From: Rhodocyclaceae bacterium
GTDB taxonomy: Bacteria; Pseudomonadota; Gammaproteobacteria; Burkholderiales; Rhodocyclaceae
Assembly: GCA_024709955.1 (NCBI GenBank)
Contig: JANJVS010000008.1
Location: 1 to 42,236, forward strand
Length of the DNA stretch: 42,236 nucleotides
Direction of reading: 5' to 3'
A model generated the notes under the pieces. That model was not told the origin of the DNA and did not search any database. It was given only the letters and a program-made list of their open reading frames with translations. A program made the translations under genes and the position numbers. Of the stretch, positions 8,006 to 16,250 are shown piece after piece (within the stretch, counting starts at the first letter, position 1; the number at the start of each line of letters is the position of its first letter).

Positions 8006-9178
8006 TCAATTGGCGTTCTCTTCCGACTGCAGGGCCAGCTGCGGCGGGCGGCGGGCGACTTTCACGTCGAACTCCAGGCTGTTGTTCTTGCGCGCGACCG
8101 ACAGCCTGGCGGTTTCGCCCGGTTTCAGCACCGCGATCAGGTTGAGCAGGGAAGAGGAATCCGACACCGGCTTGCCGTCGACCGCCACCAGCACATCGCC
8201 GGGCTTCACGCCGGCGCGATCGGCCGGGCCGCTTTTCAGCACACCGGCGATCAGCGCGCCTTCACCGGTTTTCAGGTCGAAGGACTCCATCAGTTCGGGC
8301 GACAGGTCCTGCACCTCGATGCCCACCCAGCCGCGGGTCACGCTGCCTTCGCGGACGATCTGTTCCATCACCTGCCTGGCCAGGCTCACCGGAATGGCGA
8401 AGCCGATGCCCTGCGAACCGCCGGTACGCGAATAGATCGCGCTGTTGATGCCGACCAGGTTGCCGGCGGCGTCCACCAGCGCGCCGCCGGAGTTGCCCGG
8501 GTTGATGGCGGCGTCCGTCTGGATGAAATTCTCGAAGGTATTGATGCCCAGGTGCGAGCGCCCCAGCGCGCTGACAATGCCGAGGGTCACGGTTTGTCCC
8601 ACGCCGAAGGGGTTGCCGATGGCCAGCACCCAGTCGCCCACGCGCAGGTTGTCGGACTGGCCGAAGGTGATGGCGGGCAGCTTGTCGGCATCGATCTTCA
8701 ATACCGCCAGATCGGTTTCCGGATCCGTGCCGACCACCTTGGCGGGCAATGTGCGGCCATTGGACATGGCAATCTGGATTTCGTCCGCACCATCGATAAC
8801 GTGATGATTGGTCAGGATGTAGCCGTTGGCACTGACGATCACGCCCGAGCCCAGGTTGGAAACTTCCTTGGGACGCGGATCGAAACGGTCACCGAAGAAG
8901 TGGCGGAACACCGGATCATCCATGAGCGGGCTGCGCAGGCCGCGCACCTGTTTCTTGGTGAAGACGTTGACCACCGCCGGGGTGGCGTGTCTGGCCGCTT
9001 CGGCGAAGGAGTCGGTCGAGCCCGAGGCCGTCCGTCCTTCGACCTGGCGTATGGTGAGGCCGTCGGTGGTCAGGCTCGTCTGCCAGCGCAGCAGGTCGGG
9101 CTTGAGCAGAAGCAGGACGAACAGCACGGCCAAAGCGATGGTGACAGTCTGGGCGAACAGCAGCCAGTATTTGCGCAT
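8006..9178 (-). CDS. DegS/AlgW-like membrane-anchored serine protease (HtrA family)
   Basis: This is a trypsin-like S1C periplasmic protease. The ORF track uses a TTG start; the ATG at 9178 is better because AGGA lies 5 nt upstream, giving 390 residues. One N-terminal membrane segment (about residues 6-25) is followed by the protease domain with TNHHVID (H126), TDLAVL (D156) and NPGNSGGAL (S230). A single C-terminal PDZ domain (about 275-375) contains GPADRAGVKPGDVLVAVDG. One PDZ plus a membrane anchor fits DegS/AlgW, which cleave anti-sigma factors in envelope stress. No rseA/mucA or rpoE homologue is in this window, so that role is inference. It diverges from petABC. Confidence 0.93.
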   Translation of the reverse strand: MRKYWLLFAQTVTIALAVLFVLLLLKPDLLRWQTSLTTDGLTIRQVEGRTASGSTDSFAEAARHATPAVVNVFTKKQVRGLRSPLMDDPVFRHFFGDRFDPRPKEVSNLGSGVIVSANGYILTNHHVIDGADEIQIAMSNGRTLPAKVVGTDPETDLAVLKIDADKLPAITFGQSDNLRVGDWVLAIGNPFGVGQTVTLGIVSALGRSHLGINTFENFIQTDAAINPGNSGGALVDAAGNLVGINSAIYSRTGGSQGIGFAIPVSLARQVMEQIVREGSVTRGWVGIEVQDLSPELMESFDLKTGEGALIAGVLKSGPADRAGVKPGDVLVAVDGKPVSDSSSLLNLIAVLKPGETARLSVARKNNSLEFDVKVARRPPQLALQSEENAN

Positions 9179-9207
9179 AAGTTCCTGCAATTAAAGGAAA
9201 TAAGAAA

Positions 9208-9213
9208 ATTATA
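9208..9213 (-). promoter_or_regulatory. Probable -10 element of the htrA-like gene
   Basis: A perfect TATAAT on the minus strand lies about 30 nt upstream of the ATG at 9178, in the divergent htrA/petA intergenic region. No convincing -35 hexamer is found at 16-18 bp spacing. Confidence 0.5.
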
Positions 9214-9272
9214 CCCTCCGCGAAGTGATAGAAATGGCGGGTCCATGCTTCCAGAGGGGACGCGAAATTAGT

Positions 9273-9278
9273 TAGAAT
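9273..9278 (+). promoter_or_regulatory. Probable -10 element of petABC
   Basis: TAGAAT within GTTAGAATAG lies 37 nt before the petA ATG. The same hexamer recurs upstream of rpsF, hup and the HD-GYP regulator in this window. The matching -35 region is weak. Confidence 0.5.
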
Positions 9279-9315
9279 AGCGAAATTTTGTAACCTACCT
9301 AGATCGGGTTAACTG

Positions 9316-9921
9316 ATGAGCCAACAAGAAGTGGATCGAGAGAGGCGCAAGTTTCTGGTCGCGGCAACTGCTGCCATGGGCACAGTCGGCGCTGCGGCCG
9401 TAGCCTGGCCGTTTATCGCAAGCATGCTTCCCAGCGCGCGCGCCAAGGCGGCCGGCGCGCCGGTTGAAGTGGATATCAGCAAGATCGAGCCGGGCGCCTT
9501 CGTTGCCGTGGAATGGCGCGGCAAGCCGGTCTGGGTCGTGCACCGCACCAAGGAGATGCTCGACCTGCTCGGCAAGCACGAAGACCAGCTGGCCGACCCG
9601 ATGTCGGACATGCCGCAGCAGCCCGACTATTGCAAGAACAAGACCCGATCCATCAAGGAACAGTATCTGGTAGCCGTCGGCATCTGCACGCATCTGGGTT
9701 GCTCGCCCACCTACCGCAAGGAAATCGGCGCGGCCGACCTCGGCGCGGACTGGCACGGCGGCTTCTTCTGTCCCTGCCATGGTTCGCGTTTCGACCTGGC
9801 GGCGCGCGTTTTCAAGGGGGTGCCGGCTCCGACCAACATGGAGATTCCTCCGCACAAATACCTCAGCGACGGCCTGTTGCTCGTGGGCGTCGACAGCAAA
9901 GTTGAAAGCGTGGGAGCCTGA
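9316..9921 (+). CDS. petA: Ubiquinol-cytochrome c reductase Rieske iron-sulfur subunit
   Basis: This is the [2Fe-2S] subunit of cytochrome bc1, which passes electrons from ubiquinol to cytochrome c1. At 201 residues it is a typical length. The N-terminus has an RRKFL twin-arginine-like motif before the hydrophobic anchor, as expected for a Tat-exported, membrane-tethered Rieske protein. The cluster ligands lie in CTHLGC (124-129) and CPCHGSRFD (152-160). It is the first gene of petABC, 3 nt before petB. Confidence 0.97.
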   Translation: MSQQEVDRERRKFLVAATAAMGTVGAAAVAWPFIASMLPSARAKAAGAPVEVDISKIEPGAFVAVEWRGKPVWVVHRTKEMLDLLGKHEDQLADPMSDMPQQPDYCKNKTRSIKEQYLVAVGICTHLGCSPTYRKEIGAADLGADWHGGFFCPCHGSRFDLAARVFKGVPAPTNMEIPPHKYLSDGLLLVGVDSKVESVGA

Positions 9922-9924
9922 TAA

Positions 9925-11187
9925 ATGAATGCCTTGCAAAAACTCCTCGGCTGGGTCGACGACCGTTTCCCGCTGACCGCCACTTATAAAGCGCATCTTT
10001 CCGAGTATTACGCCCCAAAGAACTTCAACTTCTGGTACTTCTTCGGCTCGCTGGCGCTGCTGGTGCTGGTGTTGCAGATCGTGACCGGCATCTTCCTGGT
10101 CATGCACTACAAGCCGGACGCCTCGCTCAACGCGGCCGGCGTGCCGGTCGCCTTCGCCTCGGTCGAATACATCATGCGCGATGTAGAGTGGGGCTGGCTG
10201 ATTCGCTACCTGCACTCCACCGGCGCCTCGGCGTTCTTCGTGGTGGTCTACCTGCACATGTTCCGCGGCATGATCTACGGTTCCTACCGCAAGCCGCGCG
10301 AGCTGATCTGGATTTTCGGCGTCATCATCTATCTCGCGCTGATGGCCGAGGCCTTCATGGGCTACCTGCTGCCATGGGGCCAGATGTCCTACTGGGGCGC
10401 CCAGGTGATCGTGAACCTGTTCACCGCCATCCCCTTCATCGGTCCCGAACTCGGCGTCTGGATCCGCGGCGACTACGTGATCGGCGACGCGACGCTGAAC
10501 CGCTTCTTCTCCCTGCACGTCATCGCCGTGCCGCTGGTGCTGGTTGGCCTGGTCGCGGCGCACATCATGGCGCTGCACGAGGTCGGTTCGAACAACCCGG
10601 ATGGCGTCGAGATCAAGAAGAAGAAGGACGCCAACGGCGTGCCGCTCGACGGCATCCCCTTCCACCCGTATTACACGGTGAAGGACATCGTCGGCGTGGT
10701 CGTCTTCCTGATGGCGTTCTCGGTGGTGGTCTTCTTCATGCCCGAAGGCGGCGGCTACTTCCTGGAGTTCAATAACTTCTTCCCGGCCGACCCGATGGTG
10801 ACGCCGCCGCACATCGCGCCGGTCTGGTATTTCACCCCGTTCTACTCGATCCTGCGCGCCAACACGGTGAATTTCTTCTGGATCGACGCGAAGCTGTGGG
10901 GCGTGATCTTCATGGGCCTGGGCGTGATGGTGTTCTTCTTCCTGCCCTGGCTCGATCGCAGCCCGGTGAAGTCGATCCGCTACCGCGGCCCGCTCTACAA
11001 GGGCGCGCTGGCGATCTTCATCGTCTCCTTCTTCATCCTCGGCTACCTGGGCATGCTGGCGCCGACGCCGGGCCGCACGCTGGTATCGCAAATCTGCACG
11101 ATCATCTACTTTGCCTTCTTCGCGCTGATGCCGATCTACACATCGCTCGACAGGTGCAAGGCCGAACCGGAAAGGGTGACGGGATAA
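9925..11187 (+). CDS. petB: Cytochrome b of the bc1 complex
   Basis: This is the membrane core of complex III, holding haems bL and bH and both quinone sites. At 420 residues it is a full-length bacterial cytochrome b with about eight membrane helices. The haem-ligand helices show RYLHSTGASAFF with VVYLHMFRG, and FFSLHVIAVP with AAHIMALHEVG. The quinol-oxidation loop reads PVWY rather than the mitochondrial PEWY; I recall this form from other beta/gamma-proteobacterial sequences, so it is not taken as a defect. The stop overlaps the petC ATG (TAATG). Confidence 0.97.
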   Translation: MNALQKLLGWVDDRFPLTATYKAHLSEYYAPKNFNFWYFFGSLALLVLVLQIVTGIFLVMHYKPDASLNAAGVPVAFASVEYIMRDVEWGWLIRYLHSTGASAFFVVVYLHMFRGMIYGSYRKPRELIWIFGVIIYLALMAEAFMGYLLPWGQMSYWGAQVIVNLFTAIPFIGPELGVWIRGDYVIGDATLNRFFSLHVIAVPLVLVGLVAAHIMALHEVGSNNPDGVEIKKKKDANGVPLDGIPFHPYYTVKDIVGVVVFLMAFSVVVFFMPEGGGYFLEFNNFFPADPMVTPPHIAPVWYFTPFYSILRANTVNFFWIDAKLWGVIFMGLGVMVFFFLPWLDRSPVKSIRYRGPLYKGALAIFIVSFFILGYLGMLAPTPGRTLVSQICTIIYFAFFALMPIYTSLDRCKAEPERVTG

Positions 11188-11897
11188 TGAAAAAGCTGCT
11201 TCTTGCGCTGCTGTGCGCACCGCTCGTGGCCTTCGCGGCCGGGGCCGAACTGCACCTCGACAAGGCGCCGGACCGTTCCCGCGACTTCCCCGCCCTGCAG
11301 AACGGCGCCAAGATCTTCATCAACTACTGCCTGAACTGCCATTCGGCCTCCTACTTCCGCTACAACCGGCTGACCGACATCGGCCTGACCGAGCAGCAGA
11401 TCAAGGATAACCTGCTGTTTGCCGCGGACAAGGTGGGCGAGACGATGACCATCGCGATGCGCCGCGCCGACGCCAAGCTGTGGTTCGGCGCCGCCCCCCC
11501 CGACCTGACCGTGATCGCGCGCGCGCGCGCGTCGGAGTTCGGCTCCGGCGCCGACTGGCTGTACACCTACCTGCGCGGTTTCTACCGCGACGACGCCCGT
11601 CCGACCGGCTGGAACAACACGGTGTTCGCCAACGTCGGCATGCCGCACGTGCTGTGGGAATTGCAGGGCGAGCAGGAGATGGGCCCCGACCACAAGCTGG
11701 TGCTGGCCAAGCCGGGCACCCTGAAACCCGAGGAGTACGACGCCATGGTCGCCGACCTGGTCGGTTTCCTCAACTACATGGGCGAGCCGATGGCCACCTT
11801 CCGCAAGGAACTCGGCGTCATCGTCCTCATTTTTCTTGCCGTCCTCTTCGTCTTCTCCTATGCGCTCAAACGTGAGTACTGGAAAGACATCCATTAA
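11187..11897 (+). CDS. petC: Cytochrome c1 of the bc1 complex
   Basis: This is the c-type haem subunit that receives electrons from the Rieske centre. The ORF track starts far upstream; the real start is the ATG at 11187 inside the petB stop (TAATG), giving 236 residues. A signal peptide (MKKLLLALLCAPLVAFA) precedes the haem site C-LN-CH (C48, C51, H52). A C-terminal membrane anchor (VIVLIFLAVLFVFSYALK) ends near the cytoplasmic KREYWKDIH tail. The proposed sixth haem ligand Met is consistent with NVGMPHVLWELQG. Confidence 0.96.
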   Translation: MKKLLLALLCAPLVAFAAGAELHLDKAPDRSRDFPALQNGAKIFINYCLNCHSASYFRYNRLTDIGLTEQQIKDNLLFAADKVGETMTIAMRRADAKLWFGAAPPDLTVIARARASEFGSGADWLYTYLRGFYRDDARPTGWNNTVFANVGMPHVLWELQGEQEMGPDHKLVLAKPGTLKPEEYDAMVADLVGFLNYMGEPMATFRKELGVIVLIFLAVLFVFSYALKREYWKDIH

Positions 11898-11993
11898 TCA
11901 AACCCTGACCATTTCGCCATGGGGCATCGAGATATGAATCCACCCGTTCGTCGCGTGGTGCGTGATTCTGACTATTCGTGGGGAACGAGTGCC

Positions 11994-12590
11994 ATGATGA
12001 ACCTGTACTCGGGCACGACCTGTCCGTTCAGCCATCGCTGCCGCATCGTTCTCTACGAAAAGCAGATGGACTTCCAAGTGATCGACGTCGATCTCTTCAA
12101 CAAACCCGAAGACATCGCCGTGATCAATCCTTACAACCGGGTGCCGGTGCTGGTGGACCGCGATCTCGTGCTCTACGAATCGAACATCATCAACGAGTAC
12201 ATCGACGAGCGCTTCCCGCATCCGCAGCTGATGCCGCCCGATCCGCAGACGCGGGCCAAGGCGCGCCAGTTGCTGCACACGATGGAGCTGGAGCTGTTCA
12301 GCCACATCGACGCGCTGGAACGCAACCTCAAGTCGGCGGACAAGTCGCGCGCGCACATCCGCGACCGCCTGGTCGAGCTGGTGCCCCTGTTCGCCAAGCA
12401 GAAGTTCCTGCTCGGCGACGACTTCTCCATGCTCGACGTGGCGATCGCGCCGCTGCTCTGGCGCCTCGACCACTACGGCATCGAGCTGCCGAAGGCGGCC
12501 GCGCCGGTCATGAAGTTCGCCGAGCGCATCTTCGCGCGCCAGGGCTTCATCGACGCCCTGACGCCGTCGGAAAAGGTGATGCGCCGCTGA
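11994..12590 (+). CDS. sspA: Stringent starvation protein A / glutathione S-transferase fold regulator
   Basis: SspA is a glutathione S-transferase-fold protein that binds RNA polymerase and alters stationary-phase transcription. The sequence from MMNLYSGTTCPFSHRCRIVLYEK matches SspA closely, including NPYNRVPVLVDRDLVLYESNIINEYIDERFP in the thioredoxin-like half and a helical C-terminal half. The ORF track begins at 11919; I choose the ATG at 11994 because homology begins there, with a weak GGGGA 10 nt upstream. The result is 198 residues. It lies directly after petC and before sspB, the usual betaproteobacterial order. Confidence 0.92.
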   Translation: MMNLYSGTTCPFSHRCRIVLYEKQMDFQVIDVDLFNKPEDIAVINPYNRVPVLVDRDLVLYESNIINEYIDERFPHPQLMPPDPQTRAKARQLLHTMELELFSHIDALERNLKSADKSRAHIRDRLVELVPLFAKQKFLLGDDFSMLDVAIAPLLWRLDHYGIELPKAAAPVMKFAERIFARQGFIDALTPSEKVMRR

Positions 12591-12615
12591 TCCCGGCGGT
12601 GCGTCGCTTTTGGAG

Positions 12616-13044
12616 ATGGTGTCCACCAAGCCGTACCTGATCCGCGCCATCTATGAATGGTGCGGCGATCAGGGGTTCACGCCCTACCTGGCCGTCCAGG
12701 TGGATGAGCGCACGCGCGTGCCGCGCGAGTTCGTCCGCGACGGCCAGATCGTGCTCAACGTCAGCGCCGATGCCACCCACCAGATGCTGATGGGCAACGA
12801 GGAAATCACCTTCCAGACGCGCTTCAACGGGGCATCCTTCCCGGTCGTGGTCCCCGTGGAGGCGGTGCTCGCGATCTATGCGCGGGAAAACGGGCAGGGC
12901 ATGGCCTTCGAGGTGAGCCAGGAGCCTGCCGCAGCGGTCGCCGAGGCGCCGCCGGCGGAAGCCGCGCCGCCCTTGGCCGACGTCGCCGCCGGCCAGGAAG
13001 AGGCAGCGCCGAAACGTGGCGCCCACCTGACGCGCATCAAATAG
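12616..13044 (+). CDS. sspB: ClpXP protease specificity-enhancing factor SspB
   Basis: SspB tethers ssrA-tagged and other substrates to ClpXP. The folded domain (STKPYLIRAIYEWC through VPVEAVLAIYARENGQGM, about residues 3-100) matches the family. A flexible Ala/Pro/Glu-rich linker follows. The tail ends in HLTRIK, corresponding to the ClpX-binding peptide. The start is uncertain: TTG 12610, ATG 12616 and GTG 12619 are all in frame, and a GGAG sits directly before the ATG. I use the ATG, giving 142 residues. It follows sspA by 25 nt. Confidence 0.92.
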   Translation: MVSTKPYLIRAIYEWCGDQGFTPYLAVQVDERTRVPREFVRDGQIVLNVSADATHQMLMGNEEITFQTRFNGASFPVVVPVEAVLAIYARENGQGMAFEVSQEPAAAVAEAPPAEAAPPLADVAAGQEEAAPKRGAHLTRIK

Positions 13045-13067
13045 CGCTCTCCGGCCAGTCGTCGCCG

Positions 13068-13094
13068 TGAAAAGTCGGCGCCGGCGGGACGGTG
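13068..13094. repeat. Dispersed 27-bp repeat, copy A
   Basis: This 27-bp sequence (beginning TGAAAAGTCGGCGCCGGCGG) ends immediately before the stop codon of the adenylate cyclase gene. It is identical to the sequence at 20604-20630, downstream of phoH. A 24/27 match lies in the opposite orientation at 26813-26839, and a weaker one at 32532-32558. Confidence 0.8.
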
Positions 13095-15389
13095 TTATTT
13101 CGAATCCATCACCCAGACGCCGTTCCAGTCCGGCGTCGGCGGGTTGGCGGCGAAATGTTCGCAGCGCTCGACATAGAGCTGCGCCGCCTTGTCCCGCGCG
13201 TTGAGGCCGAGCACCTCGCGGAATTCGGCGCTCGCGGCCTGCCATTCCTGCTTGCGGTATTTGGCCAGGCCGGCCTTGAACAGCCGCAGGGCGTCGGTCA
13301 GGTGCGGATAGGTTTCCTCGCTGTGATAGTCGAGGATCTCGTAGATCGCCACCGGCTTGGTCTTGCCCTTGACGACGACCAGGTCGAGTTCGCGGCTGTA
13401 ATAGGTGCCGCGCAGCAGCTTGTAGGTGAATTCGCTGACGAGGATATGGGCGCCGTACTGCTTGCAGGCCGATTCGAGGCGCGACGCGAGATTGACGCCG
13501 TCGCCGATGATGGTGTAGTCCATGCGCTTCTTCGAACCGATGTTGCCTGACACGACGTTGTCGGTATTGAGACCGACGCCGATGTCCACCGGCAACTTGC
13601 CTTCGTTGACGCGCTGGCGGTTCCAGGCGGCGAGGGTGCGCAGCATGGCCACGGCGGCGCGCACCGCGCGGTCGGCGTCGTCGTCGTGGCCGACCGGAAT
13701 GCCGAAGGCGGCCATGATCGCGTCGCCGATGAACTTGTCGAGCATGCCGGCCTCGTGCTGGATGCAGTCCACCATCAGCGTGAAGTACTCGTTGAGCAGC
13801 GCCACCGTGCCCTGGGCGCCGAGCTGCTCGGTGATGGTGGTGAAGCTGCGCACGTCGGCGAACAGCACGGTCGCCGTGACGCTCTTGCCGCCGAGGGCTT
13901 CCGCGCCGGCCGCCAGCATCTGGTCGGCGATGCCCGGGTCCATGTAGCGCGACATGGTGGTCTTGAGGCGCTTTTCGTTCGAGATGTTCTCCAGCAGCAG
14001 CATCGAGCCGATGCGCTTGCCTTCGGCCGACAGCAGGGGCTGCAGGGTCAGGTTGACGGAAAGCTTTTCGTCGCCGACGGCCAGTTCGGCGTCCATCAGC
14101 AGTTCGGAATTCTGGGCCTCGGCGACGCGCTTGAGCTTGTCGAGCAGCCAGGCGTTGGCGCCGCTGAAGAACTCGGCGGCCGGTTTCTGCAGGATCTGCG
14201 TCGGGTGGAGCTTGAGCAGGCGCAGGCCGGCGGCGTTGCAGGTGGCGATCTTCTCGTTCTCGTCGAGGGTGATCACGCCGTTCGACATCGATTCGAGCAT
14301 CGCCTCGTTGTAGTTCTTCATCGCCTGCACGTCGGCGAACAGCTTGGCATTCTCCAGGGCGATCGAGATCTGCGCCGTGAACGCGCGCAGGCGCGATTCG
14401 TCCTCGCCGGTGAAGGGGCCGCCGCGCTTGTTGAGTACCTGGGTGACGCCGATCACCTTGCCGTGCTTGTTGACGATCGGCACGCAGAGGATCGAGCGCG
14501 TGAAGAAGCCGGTCTTCTTGTCGAAGGCCGGGTTGAAGCGCAGGTCGGCATAGGCATAGGGGATGTTGATCGCCTTGCCCGAGGTGAATACCGCGCCGGC
14601 GATGCCGAGATGGTTGGGCAGGCGGATCTGCACCGACTCCAGTCCCTGGCCGACCTCAGACCACAATTCGCCAGTCTTCTCGTCGTTGAGGAACAGGGTG
14701 GAGCGCTCGGCGTTCAGGAGGCGCGTCGCCTCGCCCATCACCTTCTGCAGCAGCGAGCCGAGCTTGATGTCGGCGGTGACCTCGGAGACGACGTCGATGA
14801 ATTCCATCTCCTGGCGGCGGATCGCCTGCATGCGCTCGATGAACTGGGCGGACTGCAGGGCGAGCGTGCCCTGGCTGGTCATCGCTTCCAGGAGGTTCAG
14901 GTCGTGCCGGGTGAATCTGCCGTTTTTCTTGTTGAGCGTCTGGGCGACGCCGATGATCTCGCCCTTCACCGTCTTGATCGGCACGCAGAGGATGCTGTGC
15001 GTGGTGAAACCGGTCTGCTCGTCGATGGAGCGGTTGAAGCGCTCGTCGGCGTAGGCGTCGTGGATGATCAGCGCCTCGCCGCTGGTGAACACGTAGCCGG
15101 CGATGCCGCTGGTGTTGAGGATGCGGATCTCGCGCTGGATGTTGCCCTGGGCGACGCGGGAATACAGCTCGTTGCTGTCCGGGTCGTTGAGGAACAGCGA
15201 GCCGCGCTCTGCGTTCAGCTCGCTGGTGGTCATGTCCACCAGGGCGTTCAGCACCTCGTCGAGGGTGCCGTAGCCGGCCATGCGGCGCGTCACTTCCAGC
15301 AGCAGTTCGGCATGGCGCAGGCGGCGACGCGTATCCGAACCTTCGGCGGCGGGCTTTTTCCTGGTCGGCGGCGGGGCGGCGGTATCCAT
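13095..15389 (-). CDS. Adenylate cyclase, class III, with tandem GAF and PAS domains
   Basis: This 764-residue protein has GAF1 (about 42-188), GAF2 (210-352), a PAS-like domain (360-475), a class III cyclase domain (500-685) and a short helical tail. The catalytic set is complete: metal Asp512 (FADVRSF) and Asp556 (DKFIGDA), and transition-state Asn633/Arg637 (GDGVNLASR). Lys552 and Thr626 at the base-selecting positions suggest ATP as substrate, as in class IIIb enzymes. GAF2 carries a full NKFDE-type motif (NKRGGPFTGEDE), while GAF1 has NKKNGRFTRHDL without the final Glu. The architecture resembles Anabaena CyaB1/CyaB2, whose GAF domains bind cyclic nucleotide. It is 5 nt downstream of a coiled-coil gene and probably cotranscribed with it. 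Confidence 0.93.
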   Translation of the reverse strand: MDTAAPPPTRKKPAAEGSDTRRRLRHAELLLEVTRRMAGYGTLDEVLNALVDMTTSELNAERGSLFLNDPDSNELYSRVAQGNIQREIRILNTSGIAGYVFTSGEALIIHDAYADERFNRSIDEQTGFTTHSILCVPIKTVKGEIIGVAQTLNKKNGRFTRHDLNLLEAMTSQGTLALQSAQFIERMQAIRRQEMEFIDVVSEVTADIKLGSLLQKVMGEATRLLNAERSTLFLNDEKTGELWSEVGQGLESVQIRLPNHLGIAGAVFTSGKAINIPYAYADLRFNPAFDKKTGFFTRSILCVPIVNKHGKVIGVTQVLNKRGGPFTGEDESRLRAFTAQISIALENAKLFADVQAMKNYNEAMLESMSNGVITLDENEKIATCNAAGLRLLKLHPTQILQKPAAEFFSGANAWLLDKLKRVAEAQNSELLMDAELAVGDEKLSVNLTLQPLLSAEGKRIGSMLLLENISNEKRLKTTMSRYMDPGIADQMLAAGAEALGGKSVTATVLFADVRSFTTITEQLGAQGTVALLNEYFTLMVDCIQHEAGMLDKFIGDAIMAAFGIPVGHDDDADRAVRAAVAMLRTLAAWNRQRVNEGKLPVDIGVGLNTDNVVSGNIGSKKRMDYTIIGDGVNLASRLESACKQYGAHILVSEFTYKLLRGTYYSRELDLVVVKGKTKPVAIYEILDYHSEETYPHLTDALRLFKAGLAKYRKQEWQAASAEFREVLGLNARDKAAQLYVERCEHFAANPPTPDWNGVWVMDSK

Positions 15390-15394
15390 GGCGG

Positions 15395-16060
15395 TTAGAC
15401 GGGGGAGGTGGGGCGTTCGAGTTGCTCGCGCAGCGCCTGGATGGTGGCGTGCAGCTGGGCGGTTTCGTCCGCGCAGAAACTTTGCTCGCGGCGCACGGCG
15501 TTATCGCGATCGAGCTGGGCCAGTTCCAGCGCCTCGCGCAGGGAGCCGACGGTCTGCTTGAGCTGGGCGATTTCGTTTTGCGCGGCGGTGATGGCGGCGC
15601 GCACGGCATGGTCTTTTTCGCCGCGCGCCCGTTCCAGTTCGTCGCGCAGGTTGCCGACCGTGGCCTTGAGCATTTGCGTTTCCTGGTGGCTCGCCGCGCG
15701 CTCCTGCTGCACGGCGGCAAGATGCGCGGCGTGCGCCTGCTCCAGCGCGGCGCGTAGCGCGGCGGCGGTCGCCTTCAGTTGCTGGGTTTCGTGAGCGGCG
15801 GCGGCGCGTTCCTGTTGCACCTGGTGTTCGCGTTCGCCGCGGGCCTGCTCCAGTTCCGCCCGCAGCGCGCCGACGGTCGTCTTGAGTTGGGCGATTTCGG
15901 CGGCGCCGGCCTGGGCCGCCTGCTGGACCTCGACGCGCCGCTGCAATGCCGCGCTTTCCAGTTCGGCGCGCAGCGCCATGACGGTGCGCTGCAGATCGCG
16001 CATCTCCGCCTTGGCCTGGGCCAGCTCATCTTCGACGGTCGCGGAGGAGACAATGCTCAT
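15395..16060 (-). CDS. Coiled-coil protein built from 36-residue repeats
   Basis: No family is recognised. The 221 residues are almost wholly helical and consist of five exact-length 36-residue units (19-54, 55-90, 91-126, 127-162, 163-198) plus a partial sixth. The unit consensus is roughly ExxQLKxTVGALRxELExA followed by about 16 variable charged residues. There is no signal peptide or membrane segment; one Cys is present in unit 5. A period of 36 equals ten turns of an undistorted alpha-helix, not a whole number of heptads. It lies 5 nt before the adenylate cyclase on the same strand, so a scaffold or regulator of that enzyme is a reasonable but untested idea. Confidence 0.85.
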   Translation of the reverse strand: MSIVSSATVEDELAQAKAEMRDLQRTVMALRAELESAALQRRVEVQQAAQAGAAEIAQLKTTVGALRAELEQARGEREHQVQQERAAAAHETQQLKATAAALRAALEQAHAAHLAAVQQERAASHQETQMLKATVGNLRDELERARGEKDHAVRAAITAAQNEIAQLKQTVGSLREALELAQLDRDNAVRREQSFCADETAQLHATIQALREQLERPTSPV

Positions 16061-16123
16061 GGGAGATGGCGGCTGGCTGGTTGGTCTGGCGATCCAGAAA
16101 TCCTTTTCGTGCCGAGGCGTGCG

Positions 16124-16199
16124 TGGCGCCCAAGACAGGAATCGAACCTGTGACCTACCGCTTAGGAGGCGGTCGCTCTATCCACTGAGCTACAAGGGC
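16124..16199 (-). tRNA. tRNA-Arg (anticodon CCT), CCA encoded
   Basis: A 73-nt cloverleaf plus encoded CCA. The D arm is GCTC-AGTGGATA-GAGC, the anticodon loop is CTCCTAA on a perfect 5-bp ACCGC/GCGGT stem, and the T arm is ACAGG-TTCGATT-CCTGT. The discriminator is G. The acceptor stem is odd: the 5' strand GCCCTTG faces 3' CTTGGGC, so positions 5-68 and 6-67 are two adjacent U-U mismatches. The coiled-coil/cyclase pair begins about 64 nt downstream on the same strand. Confidence 0.9.
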
Positions 16200-16250
16200 A
16201 TGGCGCGCATTTTAGCGGCTCCCGGCGTCCCCTGATGCATAATCGGCGCC

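Noticed and set aside
10801-10845. Loss of the PEWY motif in cytochrome b as a defect
   Set aside because: PVWY is, to my knowledge, found in other beta/gamma-proteobacterial cytochrome b proteins, and the rest of the protein is intact.
9295-11220. 641-residue minus-strand ORF opposite petA and petB
   Set aside because: Antisense of strongly recognisable Rieske and cytochrome b genes; the composition is typical of a shadow frame.
13686-15398. 570-residue plus-strand ORF opposite the adenylate cyclase
   Set aside because: It mirrors the GAF/cyclase gene and has no recognisable motif.
16124-16199. tRNA-Arg as an integration site for a genomic island
   Set aside because: No integrase, no direct repeat of the tRNA 3' end and no foreign-looking block is present on either side.
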